NCBI RefSeq assembly: GCF_014695575.1
Contig: NZ_JACJOO010000009.1
Coordinates: 1-64,000, forward strand
Length of the DNA stretch: 64,000 nucleotides
Reading direction: 5' to 3'
Origin: Leptolyngbya sp. FACHB-8
Lineage (GTDB): Bacteria; Cyanobacteriota; Cyanobacteriia; Elainellales; Elainellaceae
Below are positions 1 to 11,095 of this stretch, in pieces. Made by a program: the position numbers and the translations under genes. Every line of letters begins with the position of its first letter. The first letter of the stretch is position 1. The notes under the pieces are model-generated. The model did no database searches, was not told the origin of the DNA, and saw nothing but the letters and a program-made list of their open reading frames with translations.

Positions 1-37
1 TCAGATCACGCAGGGGATGTTTTTGGCGACGGGTCAT
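1..37 (-). mobile_element. Possible transposase N-terminus (edge fragment)
   Basis: A minus-strand reading frame opens with ATG at 35-37 and reads MTRRQKHPLRDL before leaving the window. The basic K/R-H-P-L-R-x-L opening resembles what I recall of the N-termini of some IS630-like helix-turn-helix transposases, but twelve residues cannot prove it. The context adds some weight: the adjacent GST gene lacks its N-terminal half, as expected if an element had inserted there. The element's end would fall between about 38 and 110. It could equally be a chance frame. Confidence 0.3.
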
Positions 38-86
38 AGCAGGGCACCCAAGGGTTCCCTACTATCTTGACAGCCGCCTATAAAAA

Positions 87-632
87 ATGGCGATATTCGA
101 GTCAAATGACCCACTAGTAAATGATAGTGAAGTGTTGTTTGAATCAGCTGTGATTTGTGAATATTTGGATGAAATCACCCCTAATTCGCTACATCCCCAA
201 GATCCTCTCACAAAAGCTAGACATCGTGCCTGGATTGAGTTTGGCTCTGATATTCTAACTAAAATTGTAGGTTTCTATGCTGCTAAGGATGAGGAAACTT
301 TCGAAGTGAAACGGCAGGCGTTAATCAGTAGTTTTCAAATCTTAGAAAATCAACTTCAAACGGCACCTTATTTTGCAGGAGCAACCTTTTCCCTGGTAGA
401 TGCGGTTTATGGCCCCATCTTCCGTTACTTTGCAGCATTTGAACGCTACGAGAATTTTGGCTTCTTTGCCCAAACACCCAAAGTACGAGCCTGGAGCGAG
501 ACTTTGCTGCAACGTCCTTCGGTTCAACAGGCTGTTGCCGATAATTATTTTGAGTTGCTCCACAACTTTCTGTTGCAACGCAATAGCATTTTGTCGCAAC
601 GAATTCTCGAAGCTGAAAAGCAAGCTGCGTAA
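87..632 (+). pseudogene. Glutathione S-transferase, N-terminally truncated
   Basis: The 181-residue product matches the GST fold only from about residue 10. It keeps the end of the thioredoxin-like domain (EVLFESAVICEYLDE, the glutathione gamma-glutamyl contact region) and the whole alpha-helical C-terminal domain (ALISSFQILENQL, the F-A-G-A-T-F-S-L-x-D N-capping segment). The first ~45 residues of a normal GST, including the catalytic Ser/Cys/Tyr region, are absent. An in-frame TAA lies at 81-83 and none of the three upstream frames encodes the missing part. Likely a remnant cut by an insertion at the left edge; if translated it should lack the catalytic site. Confidence 0.7.
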
Positions 633-635
633 GCT

Positions 636-1160
636 TCAATTTGCCTCTAGCCGCTGCTTCAACTGTTTCACCAAAGTGTTCGTTTCAAGACGGAGACTAA
701 TCAAACTCAAAACGTAGGCGATCGCTCCAATTTGCAGGAAAGAAGTTGCAGCAATTTGCGCCCAGTTTCCTGTATCCCGAAAGATAAAAATGGATAACCC
801 GACGAAAGCAATCACCCCTATTCCCAACTGTATCCAGATTTGCCTGGCAATACGCGAGGTCAGCGCAAGGCGCGTGTAACGCTCATCTTCCAAATTCGGA
901 AGAATCGTGACGTGGGTTACGAGAGTCCATCGTCGGTTACCATAAGGCCCCAAGATGCGGATACCTTTGGCTTGCGATCGCACCTTGTATTCATAACCTG
1001 CTAAAGTTCCCCGCTCACCCTGACGTATACCTGTCATGGTGAGCGTTTGCAAATTACCCAACACTCGGTGCAGGGGAGCCTCGATGGATAAAGTAAAGGT
1101 GCAGTAGGGGACGATCCAGGTTAGCCAGGGAGGGAGCGATCGCCACAATCCTATACTCAT
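636..1160 (-). CDS. Cyanobacterial membrane protein, unknown function
   Basis: A 174-residue protein that I do not recognise. It has one hydrophobic stretch near residues 12-25 and two clearer membrane segments near residues 112-128 and 137-155, with a soluble middle that contains a GPYGNRRW loop, and a basic C-terminal tail ([12 protein letters not shown]). Its ATG overlaps the stop of the upstream Get3d-type ATPase gene (ATGA at 1157-1160), so the two are probably translationally coupled. Since Get3 relatives handle tail-anchored or other hydrophobic clients, a membrane partner is conceivable; that is inference from position only. Confidence 0.75.
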   Translation of the reverse strand: MSIGLWRSLPPWLTWIVPYCTFTLSIEAPLHRVLGNLQTLTMTGIRQGERGTLAGYEYKVRSQAKGIRILGPYGNRRWTLVTHVTILPNLEDERYTRLALTSRIARQIWIQLGIGVIAFVGLSIFIFRDTGNWAQIAATSFLQIGAIAYVLSLISLRLETNTLVKQLKQRLEAN

Positions 1161-2338
1161 GCAGGCTGAGCAAATCGAATTTTCAGGTAATCTTCCTCCA
1201 TCTTCGCCCCCGAAGGTTGCAGGGCTGCAAGTGCCTGGGGTAGCACCAGATTGCGACGGTGGTTACCAATGCGAACATTAAGTTCGTCGGCAGACTTGCT
1301 GAGTTCAATCTTGTCCTTCGGAATCCCTGGCAGATACAGCTCAAGGCTGTACTGGTTCTGTTCCTGTACAACCCGCATTGTGGTCTCTTTGTAGTAAACC
1401 TGAGCGGGATCTTCATTGGCGTAAAGCGTATCTTTCAGGCGATCGAGTGCCGCTAAACCGCACAGTTCCTCAGAAAACAGCGGCACTTCCTTCACGGGCA
1501 ACGGCTGGAAGTTATCGTGAATTTCCTGACGATACTGCTGCTGATTTTCCTTCCAACGGGTGAAGAACGGATCAGATACCGAATCGGGAATAATGCGGTT
1601 CGCTACCACCATATCCGTCGCCACATTGTAGAGGCTGAGATAAGCGTGTGCCCGCAAGGATTCCTTAATCACCATCTTTTCGGGATTGGTGACCAGGCGC
1701 ACCGAGGTTTTGGTGTTGTCCGTCAGTACCTTTTCCAAAGCCTCGATCTGCTCATAAAACTCGTAGGGCGCATCCATTACTTCCTGGTTGGGAAGAGAGA
1801 AGCCAGCGATCGGACGGAAGATCGGTTCTACCAGAGGACGCAATGCCGCAGAGACGGCCTGAAGTGGTTTGTAGAAGCGGCGCATGTACCAGCCCGCCAC
1901 CTCCGGCAAGCTGAGAAGCCGCAAAGCTGTTCCGGTTGGTGCAGAGTCAATAATTAATACGTCAAACTCGCCTTCGTCATAGTGGCGCTTCATCCGTACC
2001 AGGCTGAAGATCTCATCCATACCCGGTAGGATAGCCAGTTCTTCCGCTTCAACACCTTCCAAACCACGAGCCTGTAAAACTTGAGTAATATAGCGCTTCA
2101 CTGCACCCCAGTTGCCTTCCAACTCCATGAGGGCATCCAGTTCTGCCCCCCACAGGTTGGGACGCACCTGACGCGGGTCATGCCCCAGCTCCATATCGAA
2201 GCTATCGGCCAGGGAATGGGCAGGGTCAGTGCTCAGCACGAGGGTTTTGTGGCCCAGCTCGGCACAACGCAGGCCAGTTGCCGCTGCCACGGAGGTTTTG
2301 CCAACCCCTCCCTTTCCGGTCATCAGGATTACGCGCAT
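1157..2338 (-). CDS. Get3d-type ArsA/TRC40 ATPase with alpha-crystallin tail
   Basis: This 393-residue P-loop ATPase opens directly with a deviant Walker A motif (GKGGVGKTS, residues 8-16), followed by the [11 protein letters not shown] switch segment and the IIDSAPTG Walker-B region, all typical of ArsA/Get3 dimeric ATPases. Residues about 325-393 form a small-heat-shock-like domain ([17 protein letters not shown]...LKIRFAQ), the ArsA_HSP20 arrangement found in the photosynthetic-lineage Get3d branch. The arsenite-binding cysteines of ArsA are not apparent. Known Get3 proteins are ATP-driven chaperones for hydrophobic segments; the client of Get3d is unsettled. The gene overlaps the downstream membrane-protein gene by four bases. 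Confidence 0.92.
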   Translation of the reverse strand: MRVILMTGKGGVGKTSVAAATGLRCAELGHKTLVLSTDPAHSLADSFDMELGHDPRQVRPNLWGAELDALMELEGNWGAVKRYITQVLQARGLEGVEAEELAILPGMDEIFSLVRMKRHYDEGEFDVLIIDSAPTGTALRLLSLPEVAGWYMRRFYKPLQAVSAALRPLVEPIFRPIAGFSLPNQEVMDAPYEFYEQIEALEKVLTDNTKTSVRLVTNPEKMVIKESLRAHAYLSLYNVATDMVVANRIIPDSVSDPFFTRWKENQQQYRQEIHDNFQPLPVKEVPLFSEELCGLAALDRLKDTLYANEDPAQVYYKETTMRVVQEQNQYSLELYLPGIPKDKIELSKSADELNVRIGNHRRNLVLPQALAALQPSGAKMEEDYLKIRFAQPA

Positions 2339-2746
2339 AAAAAGCTTAAGTATTACGAACTGTATCTATCCTTAATGTATCGGCAATAGTTTGATTTTGG
2401 GAAATTTATATCAAATCTGGTTGAATCAGGTGTGACGCACCAAATCTGATTCAACCAAGGCCCAGGAATGGGAGAGAGCGATCGCTCTCTCAATGCCATT
2501 TAGAACCGCAATAATAGAAATTCTCTGTCACATCGTCGTAGGACAGATACTTCTCAAAACTCTGGAATCGAGCCTTAGCCTAAGTCATTGCAGTGTCGAA
2601 GGGCTATATAGAACAACCTTCCCCCTTCAGCCTAAACCGAACCTGAGCAGGGCTTACGCATCTGTGTTGTGTGCTTTGCACACAACACAGATGCACCAGG
2701 CAACGTATTTCTTCTATACGCACATACGGAAAAATAGATTCCTAGA
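2339..2746. other. 408-bp gene-free interval with two hairpins
   Basis: This space lies upstream of the minus-strand ATPase gene and downstream of the minus-strand DUF2358 gene. It holds two strong inverted repeats: arms at 2418-2429 and 2446-2457, and arms at 2658-2674 and 2678-2694. A plus-strand open frame at 2493-2750 runs through the second hairpin and has no recognisable domain, so I do not call it a gene. A HIP1 octamer lies near 2479. Confidence 0.7.
2658..2694. repeat. Perfect 17-bp hairpin, TTT loop
   Basis: Arms 2658-2674 and 2678-2694 are perfectly complementary, with a three-base TTT loop (AAA on the other strand) closed by GC pairs. It lies downstream of the DUF2358 gene, which ends at 2747 on the minus strand. 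There is no T-run of the usual intrinsic-terminator type next to it. Confidence 0.85.
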
Positions 2747-3130
2747 TTAGGCTTGCCCCGGAAAATGCTGCTTCAGCACATCCAAGCGAGAACAATGCCA
2801 GTAATCAATATGAGAAATAATCAAATCGTTCTCATTAAGCTTTAGTTCGCTCCAACCCGAAATTTGGATATGGGGATTCCAGGGTAGGGGCGTTGTCCAG
2901 TAAAGCGTCCAGTCAGTACGGATGTGTTTGCCGGTGCGCTGAATTTCGTGCAGTTCAAGACGGGGATCGCGAAACCAGGTGTCGATGAATCTAATCATTT
3001 TTTGATAGCGATCGCACCCCCGAAACTGAGTCATCGGGTCTTTGAAGTACACATCCGGAGCATAGAGACTGTAGGTTTGAGCTTTAGGAAAATTTTGATA
3101 ATCCGCTTTGAGCGCCTCAAGAATATCCAT
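2747..3130 (-). CDS. DUF2358 family protein
   Basis: The 127-residue product matches the DUF2358 family of cyanobacteria and plastids, a small SnoaL/NTF2-like fold. Recognisable features are the VYFKDPMTQFRGCDRYQKMI segment, the WTLYWTTPLPWNP strand pair and the SHIDYWHCSRLDVL C-terminus. Family members generally end in this D-Y-W element. Biochemical function is not established. It stands alone between two hairpin-bearing spaces and is divergent from pnp. Confidence 0.88.
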   Translation of the reverse strand: MDILEALKADYQNFPKAQTYSLYAPDVYFKDPMTQFRGCDRYQKMIRFIDTWFRDPRLELHEIQRTGKHIRTDWTLYWTTPLPWNPHIQISGWSELKLNENDLIISHIDYWHCSRLDVLKQHFPGQA

Positions 3131-3154
3131 CTTAAAAAATAGTTGAAATAGGTG

Positions 3155-3225
3155 TTTCTGAATGGGGGTATGAAATGGGATGCCAAACTACAGTCTTAAT
3201 TCCATTTCATACCACCATTCAGAAA
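3155..3225. repeat. 24-bp inverted repeat between divergent genes
   Basis: Arms 3155-3178 and 3202-3225 pair over 24 positions with one mismatch, around a 23-base spacer. The repeat sits in the 331-bp interval upstream of both the DUF2358 gene (minus) and pnp (plus). A second short dyad (gcccaa/ttgggc) lies near 3339-3354, within the likely pnp leader. No other feature was found in this interval. Confidence 0.75.
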
Positions 3226-3461
3226 TGGGTGAAAATATTCTTCCGGTACAAGTTCAGAGAATCGTTCTCAGTCTACGATAAGGAGTAGAGAGACACATTC
3301 TGGTTTGTAACAGGACGTTGCGGGCCATGACTTAAGAGGCCCAATCGTTGGGCAATTGGCTGAAGCCGGAGTTGCGGAACGATTGCAAAATCTGAAACAC
3401 TCCAGAATTTCGGTGTTAGGATTTCCACAGAAGAAAGAGAGAAAGAAGGACAATTCGATAG

Positions 3462-5615
3462 ATGGTCGGAGAAATAGAAAAGTCGATAGTCTTTGATGGA
3501 AGAGATATTCGGCTCAAGATTGGTCTGTTAGCACCCCAGGCAGGCGGTGCTGTGTTGGTCGAGTCAGAAGACACTGCCGTATTGGTGACCGCGACCCGAG
3601 CATCGGGCCGCGAAGGAATTGATTTTTTGCCGCTGTTGGTGGATTACGAAGAGAGATTGTACGCGGCAGGACGCATCCCTGGGGGTTTCTTGCGGCGGGA
3701 AGGTCGCCCACCGGAGAAAGCAACCCTGATTAGCCGTTTGATTGACCGCCCCATGCGGCCTCTATTTCCCCAATGGCTGCGGGATGACATTCAGATTGTG
3801 GCGACGACGATGTCGATGGATGAGCGGGTACCTCCCGATGTGTTAGCGGTAACTGGGGCTTCCATTGCTACCCTGTTAGCGCAAATTCCATTCAACGGCC
3901 CCATGGCAGCGGTACGCGTTGGCCTGGTCGGAGACGATTTTATTATCAATCCCACCTACGAAGAAATTGAAGTCGGAGATCTGGATCTGGTGGTTGCCGG
4001 ATCGCCCGAGGGTGTGATCATGGTCGAGGCCGGGGCGAATCAATTGCCTGAGCAAGACATGATCGAAGCGATCGATTTTGGTTACGAGGCTGTCCGGGAA
4101 CTGATCCAAGCCCAGCGTGACCTGATGAGCGATTTGGGTCTAGAGATTGTGCAGGAAGCAGCCCCCGTGGTCGATTCCACGTTGGAGGATTTCATTACGG
4201 AGCGTTCTACCGCTTCCATTAAAGAAATTTTGGCTCACTTCGAATACACCAAGCCCCAGCGTGACGAAAAGCTGGACGAGGTGAAAGCATCTGTCGCAGC
4301 AGCGATCGCTGAACTGGCTGAAGATGACCCCGTTCGTGTCGCCGCTGAGGCTGACGGCAAGGCCCTGCCGAATGTCTTCAAGAGCGTTACCAAGAAGCTG
4401 ATGCGCCGTCAAATTGTCGAAGACGGCGTGCGAGTGGATGGCCGTAAACTGGATGAAGTCCGTAAGATTTCCTGCCGCACTGGGGTGTTGCCTCGGCGGG
4501 TGCATGGTAGTGCGGTCTTCCAACGGGAACTGACCCAGGTGTTGTCGGCAGTAACGCTAGGCACACCCGGTGAAGCGCAGGAGTTGGACGACCTGCACCC
4601 CGATGAGCAGAAGCGCTATATGCATCACTACAACTTCCCCCCCTACTCGGTGGGTGAGACGAAACCGATGCGATCGCCCGGTCGCCGTGAAGTTGGTCAT
4701 GGGGCTCTAGCAGAGCGGGCACTGGTGCCGGTGCTACCCGAAAAGATCGACTTTCCCTACGTGCTACGGGTCGTTTCCGAGGTGTTATCCTCCAACGGTT
4801 CCACTTCCATGGGTTCGGTGTGTGGTTCTACCCTGGCCCTGATGGATGCTGGGGTTCCCATCAAGAAGCCCGTAAGCGGTGCTGCCATGGGTCTGATCAA
4901 GGAAGGTGATGAAGTTCGCATCTTGACAGACATCCAGGGAATCGAAGATTTCCTCGGCGACATGGACTTTAAGGTGGCCGGAACTGACACGGGTATCACC
5001 GCCCTGCAAATGGATATGAAAATCAACGGCTTGCCAATTTCTGTGGTAGCCGATGCCATCAAGCAGGCTCGTGCGGCTCGTCTACATATCCTGGGCAAGA
5101 TGATGGAAGCCATCTCGGAGCCCAACAAGGAACTGTCACCTTTCGCGCCACGACTGCTTACCATCAAGATCGATCCCGATATGATCGGTATGGTCATTGG
5201 CCCCGGCGGTAAGACGATCAAGAGCATCACCGAACAAACCGGAGCCAAGATCGACATCGAAGACGATGGTACTGTGACGATCGCCTCCATCGATGGCATC
5301 AAAGCCCAACAAGCTCGCGCCATCATCGAAGGTATGACCCGCAAGTTGTCGGCAGGGGATGTTTATATAGGCAAAGTCACCCGTATCATCCCTATCGGTG
5401 CCTTTGTAGAATTCCTTCCCGGTAAAGAAGGCATGATCCACATCTCCCAACTCGCCGACTATCGCGTTGGCAAAGTGGAAGATGAAGTCTCGGTGGGTGA
5501 AGAAATCGTTGTGAAAGTCCGAGAGATTGATGGACGGGGTCGGATCAACCTGACTCGTCTGGGCATTCATCCCGATGAAGCCGCCGCTGCAAAAGCAGCC
5601 GCAGAAGCAAGCTAA
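3462..5615 (+). CDS. pnp: Polyribonucleotide nucleotidyltransferase (PNPase)
   Basis: PNPase degrades RNA 3'-to-5' by phosphorolysis and can add heteropolymeric tails, as it does in cyanobacteria and chloroplasts. At 717 residues it has the normal length. Two RNase PH-like cores occupy about residues 10-140 and 320-540, separated by the all-alpha linker. A KH domain ([12 protein letters not shown], near 575-590) and an S1 domain (GDVYIGKV...EGMIHISQL, from about 632) follow. The ATG at 3462 gives the expected [14 protein letters not shown] start. A strong intrinsic terminator follows at 5637-5661. Confidence 0.98.
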   Translation: MVGEIEKSIVFDGRDIRLKIGLLAPQAGGAVLVESEDTAVLVTATRASGREGIDFLPLLVDYEERLYAAGRIPGGFLRREGRPPEKATLISRLIDRPMRPLFPQWLRDDIQIVATTMSMDERVPPDVLAVTGASIATLLAQIPFNGPMAAVRVGLVGDDFIINPTYEEIEVGDLDLVVAGSPEGVIMVEAGANQLPEQDMIEAIDFGYEAVRELIQAQRDLMSDLGLEIVQEAAPVVDSTLEDFITERSTASIKEILAHFEYTKPQRDEKLDEVKASVAAAIAELAEDDPVRVAAEADGKALPNVFKSVTKKLMRRQIVEDGVRVDGRKLDEVRKISCRTGVLPRRVHGSAVFQRELTQVLSAVTLGTPGEAQELDDLHPDEQKRYMHHYNFPPYSVGETKPMRSPGRREVGHGALAERALVPVLPEKIDFPYVLRVVSEVLSSNGSTSMGSVCGSTLALMDAGVPIKKPVSGAAMGLIKEGDEVRILTDIQGIEDFLGDMDFKVAGTDTGITALQMDMKINGLPISVVADAIKQARAARLHILGKMMEAISEPNKELSPFAPRLLTIKIDPDMIGMVIGPGGKTIKSITEQTGAKIDIEDDGTVTIASIDGIKAQQARAIIEGMTRKLSAGDVYIGKVTRIIPIGAFVEFLPGKEGMIHISQLADYRVGKVEDEVSVGEEIVVKVREIDGRGRINLTRLGIHPDEAAAAKAAAEAS

Positions 5616-5636
5616 TTCAATGCTGTAACACAGAGA

Positions 5637-5661
5637 GGGGCGAATATTTCGCCCCTTTTTT
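5637..5661 (+). terminator. Intrinsic terminator of pnp
   Basis: A GC-rich hairpin (arms 5637-5644 and 5648-5655) is followed directly by a run of six T at 5656-5661. It begins 22 bases after the pnp stop codon. Confidence 0.9.
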
Positions 5662-5674
5662 GTGGGCACTTCTT

Positions 5675-5711
5675 AAAAAAGCACCTGGAACCTTCCAGGT
5701 GCTTTTTTTTT
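5675..5711. terminator. Bidirectional terminator between pnp and glsF
   Basis: Arms 5681-5690 and 5693-5702 form a 10-bp perfect stem with a two-base loop. It is flanked by six A on the left and nine T on the right, so it can end transcripts from both directions. It serves glsF on the minus strand, whose stop is at 5727. Confidence 0.9.
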
Positions 5712-5726
5712 CAGACTAAACGAGCT

Positions 5727-8700
5727 CTAGGGAGCAGGAGTCAAAACCTTTTCAGCTTCAGCCTGAACTTCAGGGCTTTCGGCTTCCGAGGGAGGTACTA
5801 CCTGCCAGAACTTGGGTAGATAGTTCGCCCAATCTGCCAAGACCGCCTTACCTTTAGCGCTACCCGTCCGTTCAACGTGAGCCTCAATCAAGGACTTCAA
5901 TTGCTGTTCTCCAACAGGGCTTTGAATCCGCTGAAGTTTTACAATTTCGGGGTTCACGCGATCGCTAAACCCACCATCCTCATCCAGAAAGTATCCCAAT
6001 CCGCCGGTCATCCCGGCACCTACGTTACGGCCAACGCGTCCGAGGACAACCACCACACCACCGGTCATGTATTCGCAGCAGTGATCGCCCGCTCCTTCAA
6101 TCACCGCATGGGCGCGGGAGTTGCGTACTGCAAACCGCTCACCAGCCTGACCACTGGCAAACAAGCGACCCCCGGTTGCGCCATAAAGGCAGGTGTTGCC
6201 AATAATGACGTTCTTAGCTGCGTCATAGTTGGCGTTGGCAGGGGGACGGATGATAATTTCCCCGCCATGCATGCCCTTACCTACATAGTCATTGGCTTCC
6301 CCTTCCAGGTCGAGGGTCATACCGACCAGGTTGAAGGCACCAAAGCTCTGACCAACGCTGCCTTTAGCTTGAAGAGTAATTTGCCCTTCGAAGCCACTAT
6401 CGCCATAGCGCTTGGCGATCGCCCCCGAAATTCGTGCCCCGAGGGTACGGTCGGTGTTGACGACTTTGATTTCCTTGGTAACACTGCTGTGCTGTGCGAT
6501 CGCTGATTGAATATCCCCATCCTGCAGCAGCTCATCATCCAACACAGGCCCGTTGGTGTGAACATCACCATGCTCTAACCAGGAACGATTATCCCGAGTA
6601 TCGGGCAGATTGGTCAGGCAACCCAGGTTCAAACTCTGAGTCTTGGTGAGGCCGACACCTTGGCGAGGCTTCAGCAGGTCAGCCCGACCAATAATGTCGT
6701 TGAGGTGGGTATAGCCCAAGCGAGCCAGGAGCGATCGCACTTCCTCAGCAACAAAGATGAAGAAGTTAACCACATGCTCCGGCATCCCAGTGAAGCGCTT
6801 CCGCAGTTCCTCACGCTGGCTGGCAACACCGACTGGACAGTTGTTGGTGTGGCAGATGCGGGCCATGATGCAACCTTCGGCAATCATAGCGATGGAGCCG
6901 AAACCGAATTCTTCGGCACCCATCAGGGCACCCATCACCACATCCCAACCGGTCTTGATACCGCCATCAACCCGGAGGATGACGCGATCGCGCAATTGGT
7001 TCTCCATCAACACTCGATGCACTTCCGTCAGACCCAATTCCCAGGGGCTTCCAGCATGCTTAATCGAACTGAGAGGCGAAGCACCAGTACCACCATCATG
7101 ACCAGAAATCTGGATGATGTCCGCGTTGGCCTTGGCAACCCCAGCGGCGATCGTTCCAATACCCACCTCAGATACCAGCTTCACGGATACCTTTGCCAGT
7201 GGGTTGATCTGGTGCAGGTCGAAGATGAGCTGAGCCAGGTCCTCGATGGAATAGATATCGTGATGCGGTGGTGGCGAAATCAGAGTTACACCGGGCTTGG
7301 AGCGACGCAGCATGGCAATGTAGGGGCTCACTTTCTTACCCGGAAGCTGACCACCTTCACCCGGCTTTGCACCTTGTGCCATCTTGATCTCAAGCTGCTG
7401 AGCGCTCATTAGATACTCGGGGGTAACGCCGAAGCGGCCCGAGGCAATTTGTTTAATGGCTGAGCTGGCCGTATCCCCATTCTTGAGACCCTTCAGGTGG
7501 GGTAGCGTTCCCGACAGCCCTTCCCCATCCACGTCATCCAGAACTTTAAAGCGAACGGGGTCTTCACCACCTTCACCGGAGTTGGACTTACCACCAATTC
7601 GGTTCATGGCGATCGCCAACGTCTCATGTGCCTCTCGCGACAAGGCTCCCAGAGACATACCACCTGTGCAGAAGCGCTTCACGATATCCGTTGCAGATTC
7701 TACCTGGTCGAGAGGAATGGAGGGGCGATCGCTCTTGAAGTCCAGCAAGTCACGCAGAGCCGTTACCGGACGATCCTGCAAGTACTTCATGTACAGGTCG
7801 TAGTGGTCGGGGCTTTTCTGCTCGACTGCCTTGTGCAGATACTTCGCCATTTCGGGGCTGTTCATGTGGTACTCCCCACCAGGGCGATACTGCACGAAGC
7901 CATAGTTCTGCAACTTCTTGATGCTCAGTTCGGGGAAGGCACGGCTGTGGAAGGACATAACTTCGTTCGCCAGATCCGTCACACTTAAGCCGCCCAAACG
8001 AGAAGCAGTTCCCTTGAAGCCCAGGCTCAACAGATCCCCACCAATCCCAATCGCTTCAAAAATTTGCGCGCCATGATAGCTAGCCATCAGCGAAATCCCC
8101 ATCTTGGAGAGGATCTTTAGCAAGCCAGATTCAACAGCCTTACGGTAGTTCTGCTGCGCTTTCTCTAGAGAAATAGCATCCAGCTTGCCCCGTTCCATTA
8201 GGCTCTGAGTCTTCGGGTCGGCGTACCAGTGGCGCACCGTTTCCAACGCCATGTAGGGACAGATAGCGCTTGCACCATAACCGACTAAGCAGGCAAAGTG
8301 ATGGGTGCTCCAGCACTGAGCCGTATCCACAACCAGGGACGCCCGCATCCGCAAGCCTTGACGAATCAGGTGATGGTGGACAGCACCCACTGCCAGTAGT
8401 GGAGGAACGTAGGTCAACTCAGGGTTGAGAGTCGCAAGGCTACCATCGGTGGCAAAGCGATCGCTCAGAATCAATACCTTCTTGCCATTCTGCACAGCCG
8501 CAGCCGCAGCCTGGCACAGGTCATTTACAGCTTGCTGCAAACCGCCTGGCCCTGCTGACACAGAGTACAGGGTCGAGAGCGTTGCTGTATCAAAGCTAGA
8601 CCGACGAATAACATCCAGTTCCCCGTCGTTTAGAACAGGGGAAGAAATCGTCAGCAAACGGGCATGCTCCGGCGTTTCTCCCAGCAGGTTGCGCCGTTCT

Positions 8701-10391
8701 CCCAGGTACATTTGCAGGGACATCACCAGTTTTTCCCGGAGAGGGTCAATCGGTGGGTTCGTTACCTGAGCAAACCGCTGCTTGAAGTAGTCATAAAGCA
8801 GGTGAGGCTTGTCAGACAGCACAGCCAAAGGCGTGTCGTCACCCATGCAGAAGGTCGGCTCACCACCCCGGGATGCCATGTCCTGAATGATCATCTCCAC
8901 ATCTTCAGAGGTGTAGCCAAAGGCGACCTGCTGCCGCAGCAGAGTAGGGCTATCCATCTGGGAAGCTGTGAGGAAGGGCTGAGCTTCCAGGGTTTGGCGG
9001 TGCTCCTTGAGCCACTGACCATAGGGCTTCTGGGATGCAACCCGCTTCTTCATGTCCCAATTTTTCAGAATTTCTCTGCTTTCGAGGTTAATGGCGATCG
9101 TCTGCCCAGGACCTAACCGCCCCTTCTCCACAATCTCCGCTTCGGGAATATCCACGACCCCAGCTTCGGAAGAAACGACAATGTAACCATCGTGGGTAAT
9201 CACATAACGAGCAGGACGCAGACCGTTACGGTCCAGACAAGCTCCTACCGTGCGACCATCGCTAAAGACCAATAGCGCAGGCCCATCCCAGGGCTCCTGA
9301 ATACCACTGTAGAAGTCGTAGAAGTCAGTAATCTCAGGATGATCGGCCAGATCAGGCTGATTCTTGTAGGCCTCCGGCACCATGATCATCAATGCCGTCA
9401 ACGGATCGCGACCAGAACGCACCAGCAATTCCAGCACGTTATCCAAGTTGGCAGAGTCACTATTGTCTGGATTTACGCTGGGCATGAGATCGGGAAGTTC
9501 AGTTCCCCAGCAGTCATGAGCCAGTTCTGCTTCTCGAGCCACCATCCAGTTGATGTTGCCCAACAGTGTATTGATTTCACCGTTATGGCCCAGCAAGCGC
9601 ATGGGTTGAGCCAGCGGCCAGCGAGGCATCGTATTAGTACTGAAGCGGCGATGATAGACGGCAAACGTGCTTTCGTAGGCAGGATTCTGCAAATCCTCAT
9701 AGAAGTCAGCCAATACGGCTGAGCGCACCATACCCTTATAAACAATGGTGCGATTAGAAAACGAGCAAACGTAAAACTCCTGGTAAGCCAGGGCATGATC
9801 TGGGGACTGGCCAGCCGATGCACTCAAGCTTCGCAGCATCCGCTTGCGTGCCAGGAACAGCAAGCGCTCCAGGCTATCTCCCTCAACATTCGCCTGAACA
9901 ATAACCTGCTCAATAGTGGGCTGATTATCGCGTGCCAATACCCCAAGAGTTTCTGGACGCACGGGTACTGAGCGCCAACCCAACAGTTTCAGCCCTGTCG
10001 CTTCAATGGCTTGCTGCGCAGTTTGACGGGCGATCGCTGCCGCCTTTTCCGCCTGAGGCAAAAAGACCATACCGACAGCCAGATTTTCTAACCGACTGAC
10101 AGTCATACCTTGAGATTCTAACCAGGGACGCAAAATACCCCAGGGCAGGGCGGTCATAATCCCAGCCCCATCCCCAGAATCCATATCCGCGTTACAGCCG
10201 CCCCGGTGTTCCAGGCAGGTCAGGGCACCAAGAGCTTTCGAGACCAGGCTGTGGCTCGCCCGCCCCTGCTGGTCGGCTACAAAGCCAACCCCACAGGCGT
10301 CGCGCTCCTCCACCAACCACCGCTGGCCAGCGTATCCTTCGGTTTGTGCCAGATTCATCGAGTTGCTCGTATTCACGCCCTTATTACCCAT
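5727..10391 (-). CDS. glsF: Ferredoxin-dependent glutamate synthase
   Basis: It makes two glutamates from 2-oxoglutarate and glutamine using reduced ferredoxin; with glutamine synthetase this is the main ammonium assimilation route in cyanobacteria. The 1554 residues comprise a class-II glutaminase domain whose mature N-terminus would be Cys33 (ERDACGVGF), a central region, an FMN domain and the C-terminal GXGXG domain. Cys1174, Cys1180 and Cys1185 (C-x5-C-x4-C) fit the 3Fe-4S ligands. The insertion at [20 protein letters not shown] corresponds to the ferredoxin loop, and the [14 protein letters not shown] opening matches GlsF rather than pyridine-nucleotide GltB. Start could be the second Met (10358); neither has a clear Shine-Dalgarno. 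Confidence 0.96.
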   Translation of the reverse strand: MGNKGVNTSNSMNLAQTEGYAGQRWLVEERDACGVGFVADQQGRASHSLVSKALGALTCLEHRGGCNADMDSGDGAGIMTALPWGILRPWLESQGMTVSRLENLAVGMVFLPQAEKAAAIARQTAQQAIEATGLKLLGWRSVPVRPETLGVLARDNQPTIEQVIVQANVEGDSLERLLFLARKRMLRSLSASAGQSPDHALAYQEFYVCSFSNRTIVYKGMVRSAVLADFYEDLQNPAYESTFAVYHRRFSTNTMPRWPLAQPMRLLGHNGEINTLLGNINWMVAREAELAHDCWGTELPDLMPSVNPDNSDSANLDNVLELLVRSGRDPLTALMIMVPEAYKNQPDLADHPEITDFYDFYSGIQEPWDGPALLVFSDGRTVGACLDRNGLRPARYVITHDGYIVVSSEAGVVDIPEAEIVEKGRLGPGQTIAINLESREILKNWDMKKRVASQKPYGQWLKEHRQTLEAQPFLTASQMDSPTLLRQQVAFGYTSEDVEMIIQDMASRGGEPTFCMGDDTPLAVLSDKPHLLYDYFKQRFAQVTNPPIDPLREKLVMSLQMYLGERRNLLGETPEHARLLTISSPVLNDGELDVIRRSSFDTATLSTLYSVSAGPGGLQQAVNDLCQAAAAAVQNGKKVLILSDRFATDGSLATLNPELTYVPPLLAVGAVHHHLIRQGLRMRASLVVDTAQCWSTHHFACLVGYGASAICPYMALETVRHWYADPKTQSLMERGKLDAISLEKAQQNYRKAVESGLLKILSKMGISLMASYHGAQIFEAIGIGGDLLSLGFKGTASRLGGLSVTDLANEVMSFHSRAFPELSIKKLQNYGFVQYRPGGEYHMNSPEMAKYLHKAVEQKSPDHYDLYMKYLQDRPVTALRDLLDFKSDRPSIPLDQVESATDIVKRFCTGGMSLGALSREAHETLAIAMNRIGGKSNSGEGGEDPVRFKVLDDVDGEGLSGTLPHLKGLKNGDTASSAIKQIASGRFGVTPEYLMSAQQLEIKMAQGAKPGEGGQLPGKKVSPYIAMLRRSKPGVTLISPPPHHDIYSIEDLAQLIFDLHQINPLAKVSVKLVSEVGIGTIAAGVAKANADIIQISGHDGGTGASPLSSIKHAGSPWELGLTEVHRVLMENQLRDRVILRVDGGIKTGWDVVMGALMGAEEFGFGSIAMIAEGCIMARICHTNNCPVGVASQREELRKRFTGMPEHVVNFFIFVAEEVRSLLARLGYTHLNDIIGRADLLKPRQGVGLTKTQSLNLGCLTNLPDTRDNRSWLEHGDVHTNGPVLDDELLQDGDIQSAIAQHSSVTKEIKVVNTDRTLGARISGAIAKRYGDSGFEGQITLQAKGSVGQSFGAFNLVGMTLDLEGEANDYVGKGMHGGEIIIRPPANANYDAAKNVIIGNTCLYGATGGRLFASGQAGERFAVRNSRAHAVIEGAGDHCCEYMTGGVVVVLGRVGRNVGAGMTGGLGYFLDEDGGFSDRVNPEIVKLQRIQSPVGEQQLKSLIEAHVERTGSAKGKAVLADWANYLPKFWQVVPPSEAESPEVQAEAEKVLTPAP

Positions 10392-11095
10392 AACGTAAAT
10401 GTTTGACCTGTCCCTGACTCATCGATCTGCCATGGCACGCCAGTAGACTCACGTTCACCCGGCAGCTGATTGAATCGCCCCCTCTACCCGACTGCCGCAA
10501 TCGGTAGTCAAGCCTCGCACACTGAATCTCTTATTCTTCACTCTAGGGTGAAGAAATAAGTCTAGAACGCAAAGTTTGTCACAGTTTCGTGAATCTACTC
10601 AACAATACTGTGAGTACTCGCTCAGTGGTGCCTCAGACCCTATCCTCGCAAATGGCAAGGCCCTGAGTGCAGTCGGTTGATCTATTTTCGTGCCCTATCG
10701 ACAACCGACCCGCCTACAGGAACATGGGGAGGAGATCGCTGAGAGCCTTTCCAAAAGCCAAATAGAGAAGATCATATTAGTGGAACCTGAAAAACTTTGC
10801 AATCCCTTAAGATTTGAGGAATTGCAAATTAGGTGTTATCCACATGTTTTGAAGCTTGCTTCTGAGGAGTAGCTCATCGATCGATTGAGTTTCAATCCTA
10901 ACGAATTGTATCAAGAATGGTTTCCTTCTAGATCCCGATCCAGATCTCAAACAATCGGTCTACTGCCGTAATCAGTTTTTCAGCGTGGAAAGCTTGTTCT
11001 GGAGTACCTGGGCACAGTTCTTAATAAAGGAACGTCTTCTGTCGAAGGGGGGGTATTCTCGTACCACAGCTCTCCTCTTTTGATAGATCGAATCC
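10392..11095. other. 704-bp intergenic region upstream of glsF and a surface protein
   Basis: This interval separates two divergent genes. It contains an inverted repeat at 10531-10560 (12-bp arms with one bulge, in the likely glsF leader or promoter zone) and a GTG-initiated 60-codon frame at 10690-10872 with no recognisable domain, which I do not call. I looked for the NtcA consensus GTA-N8-TAC near glsF and for a glutamine riboswitch and found neither convincingly. Otherwise I see nothing in it. Confidence 0.6.
10531..10560. promoter_or_regulatory. Dyad upstream of glsF
   Basis: An inverted repeat about 140-170 bases before the glsF start: arms read cttattcttcac and gtgaagaaataag around a six-base loop, with one bulged base. 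It could be an operator or a leader hairpin; nothing links it to a known regulator. Confidence 0.45.

Noticed and set aside
2493-2750. 85-codon plus-strand frame
   Set aside because: It reads through a 17-bp perfect hairpin and has no domain similarity.
4757-5344. 195-codon open frame antisense to pnp
   Set aside because: Low-complexity Ser/Ile/Met-rich translation typical of antisense frames; pnp is certain here.
6660-7412. 250-codon open frame antisense to glsF
   Set aside because: Shadow of the highly conserved FMN domain; no independent protein features.
10392-10560. Possible glutamine riboswitch or NtcA site before glsF
   Set aside because: A cgttcaccc string occurs but on the wrong strand and without its pairing partner; no GTA-N8-TAC at a sensible distance.
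10690-10872. GTG-initiated 60-codon frame
   Set aside because: No ribosome site, no domain and no neighbour support. It might be a lineage-specific peptide, but nothing in the sequence argues for it.
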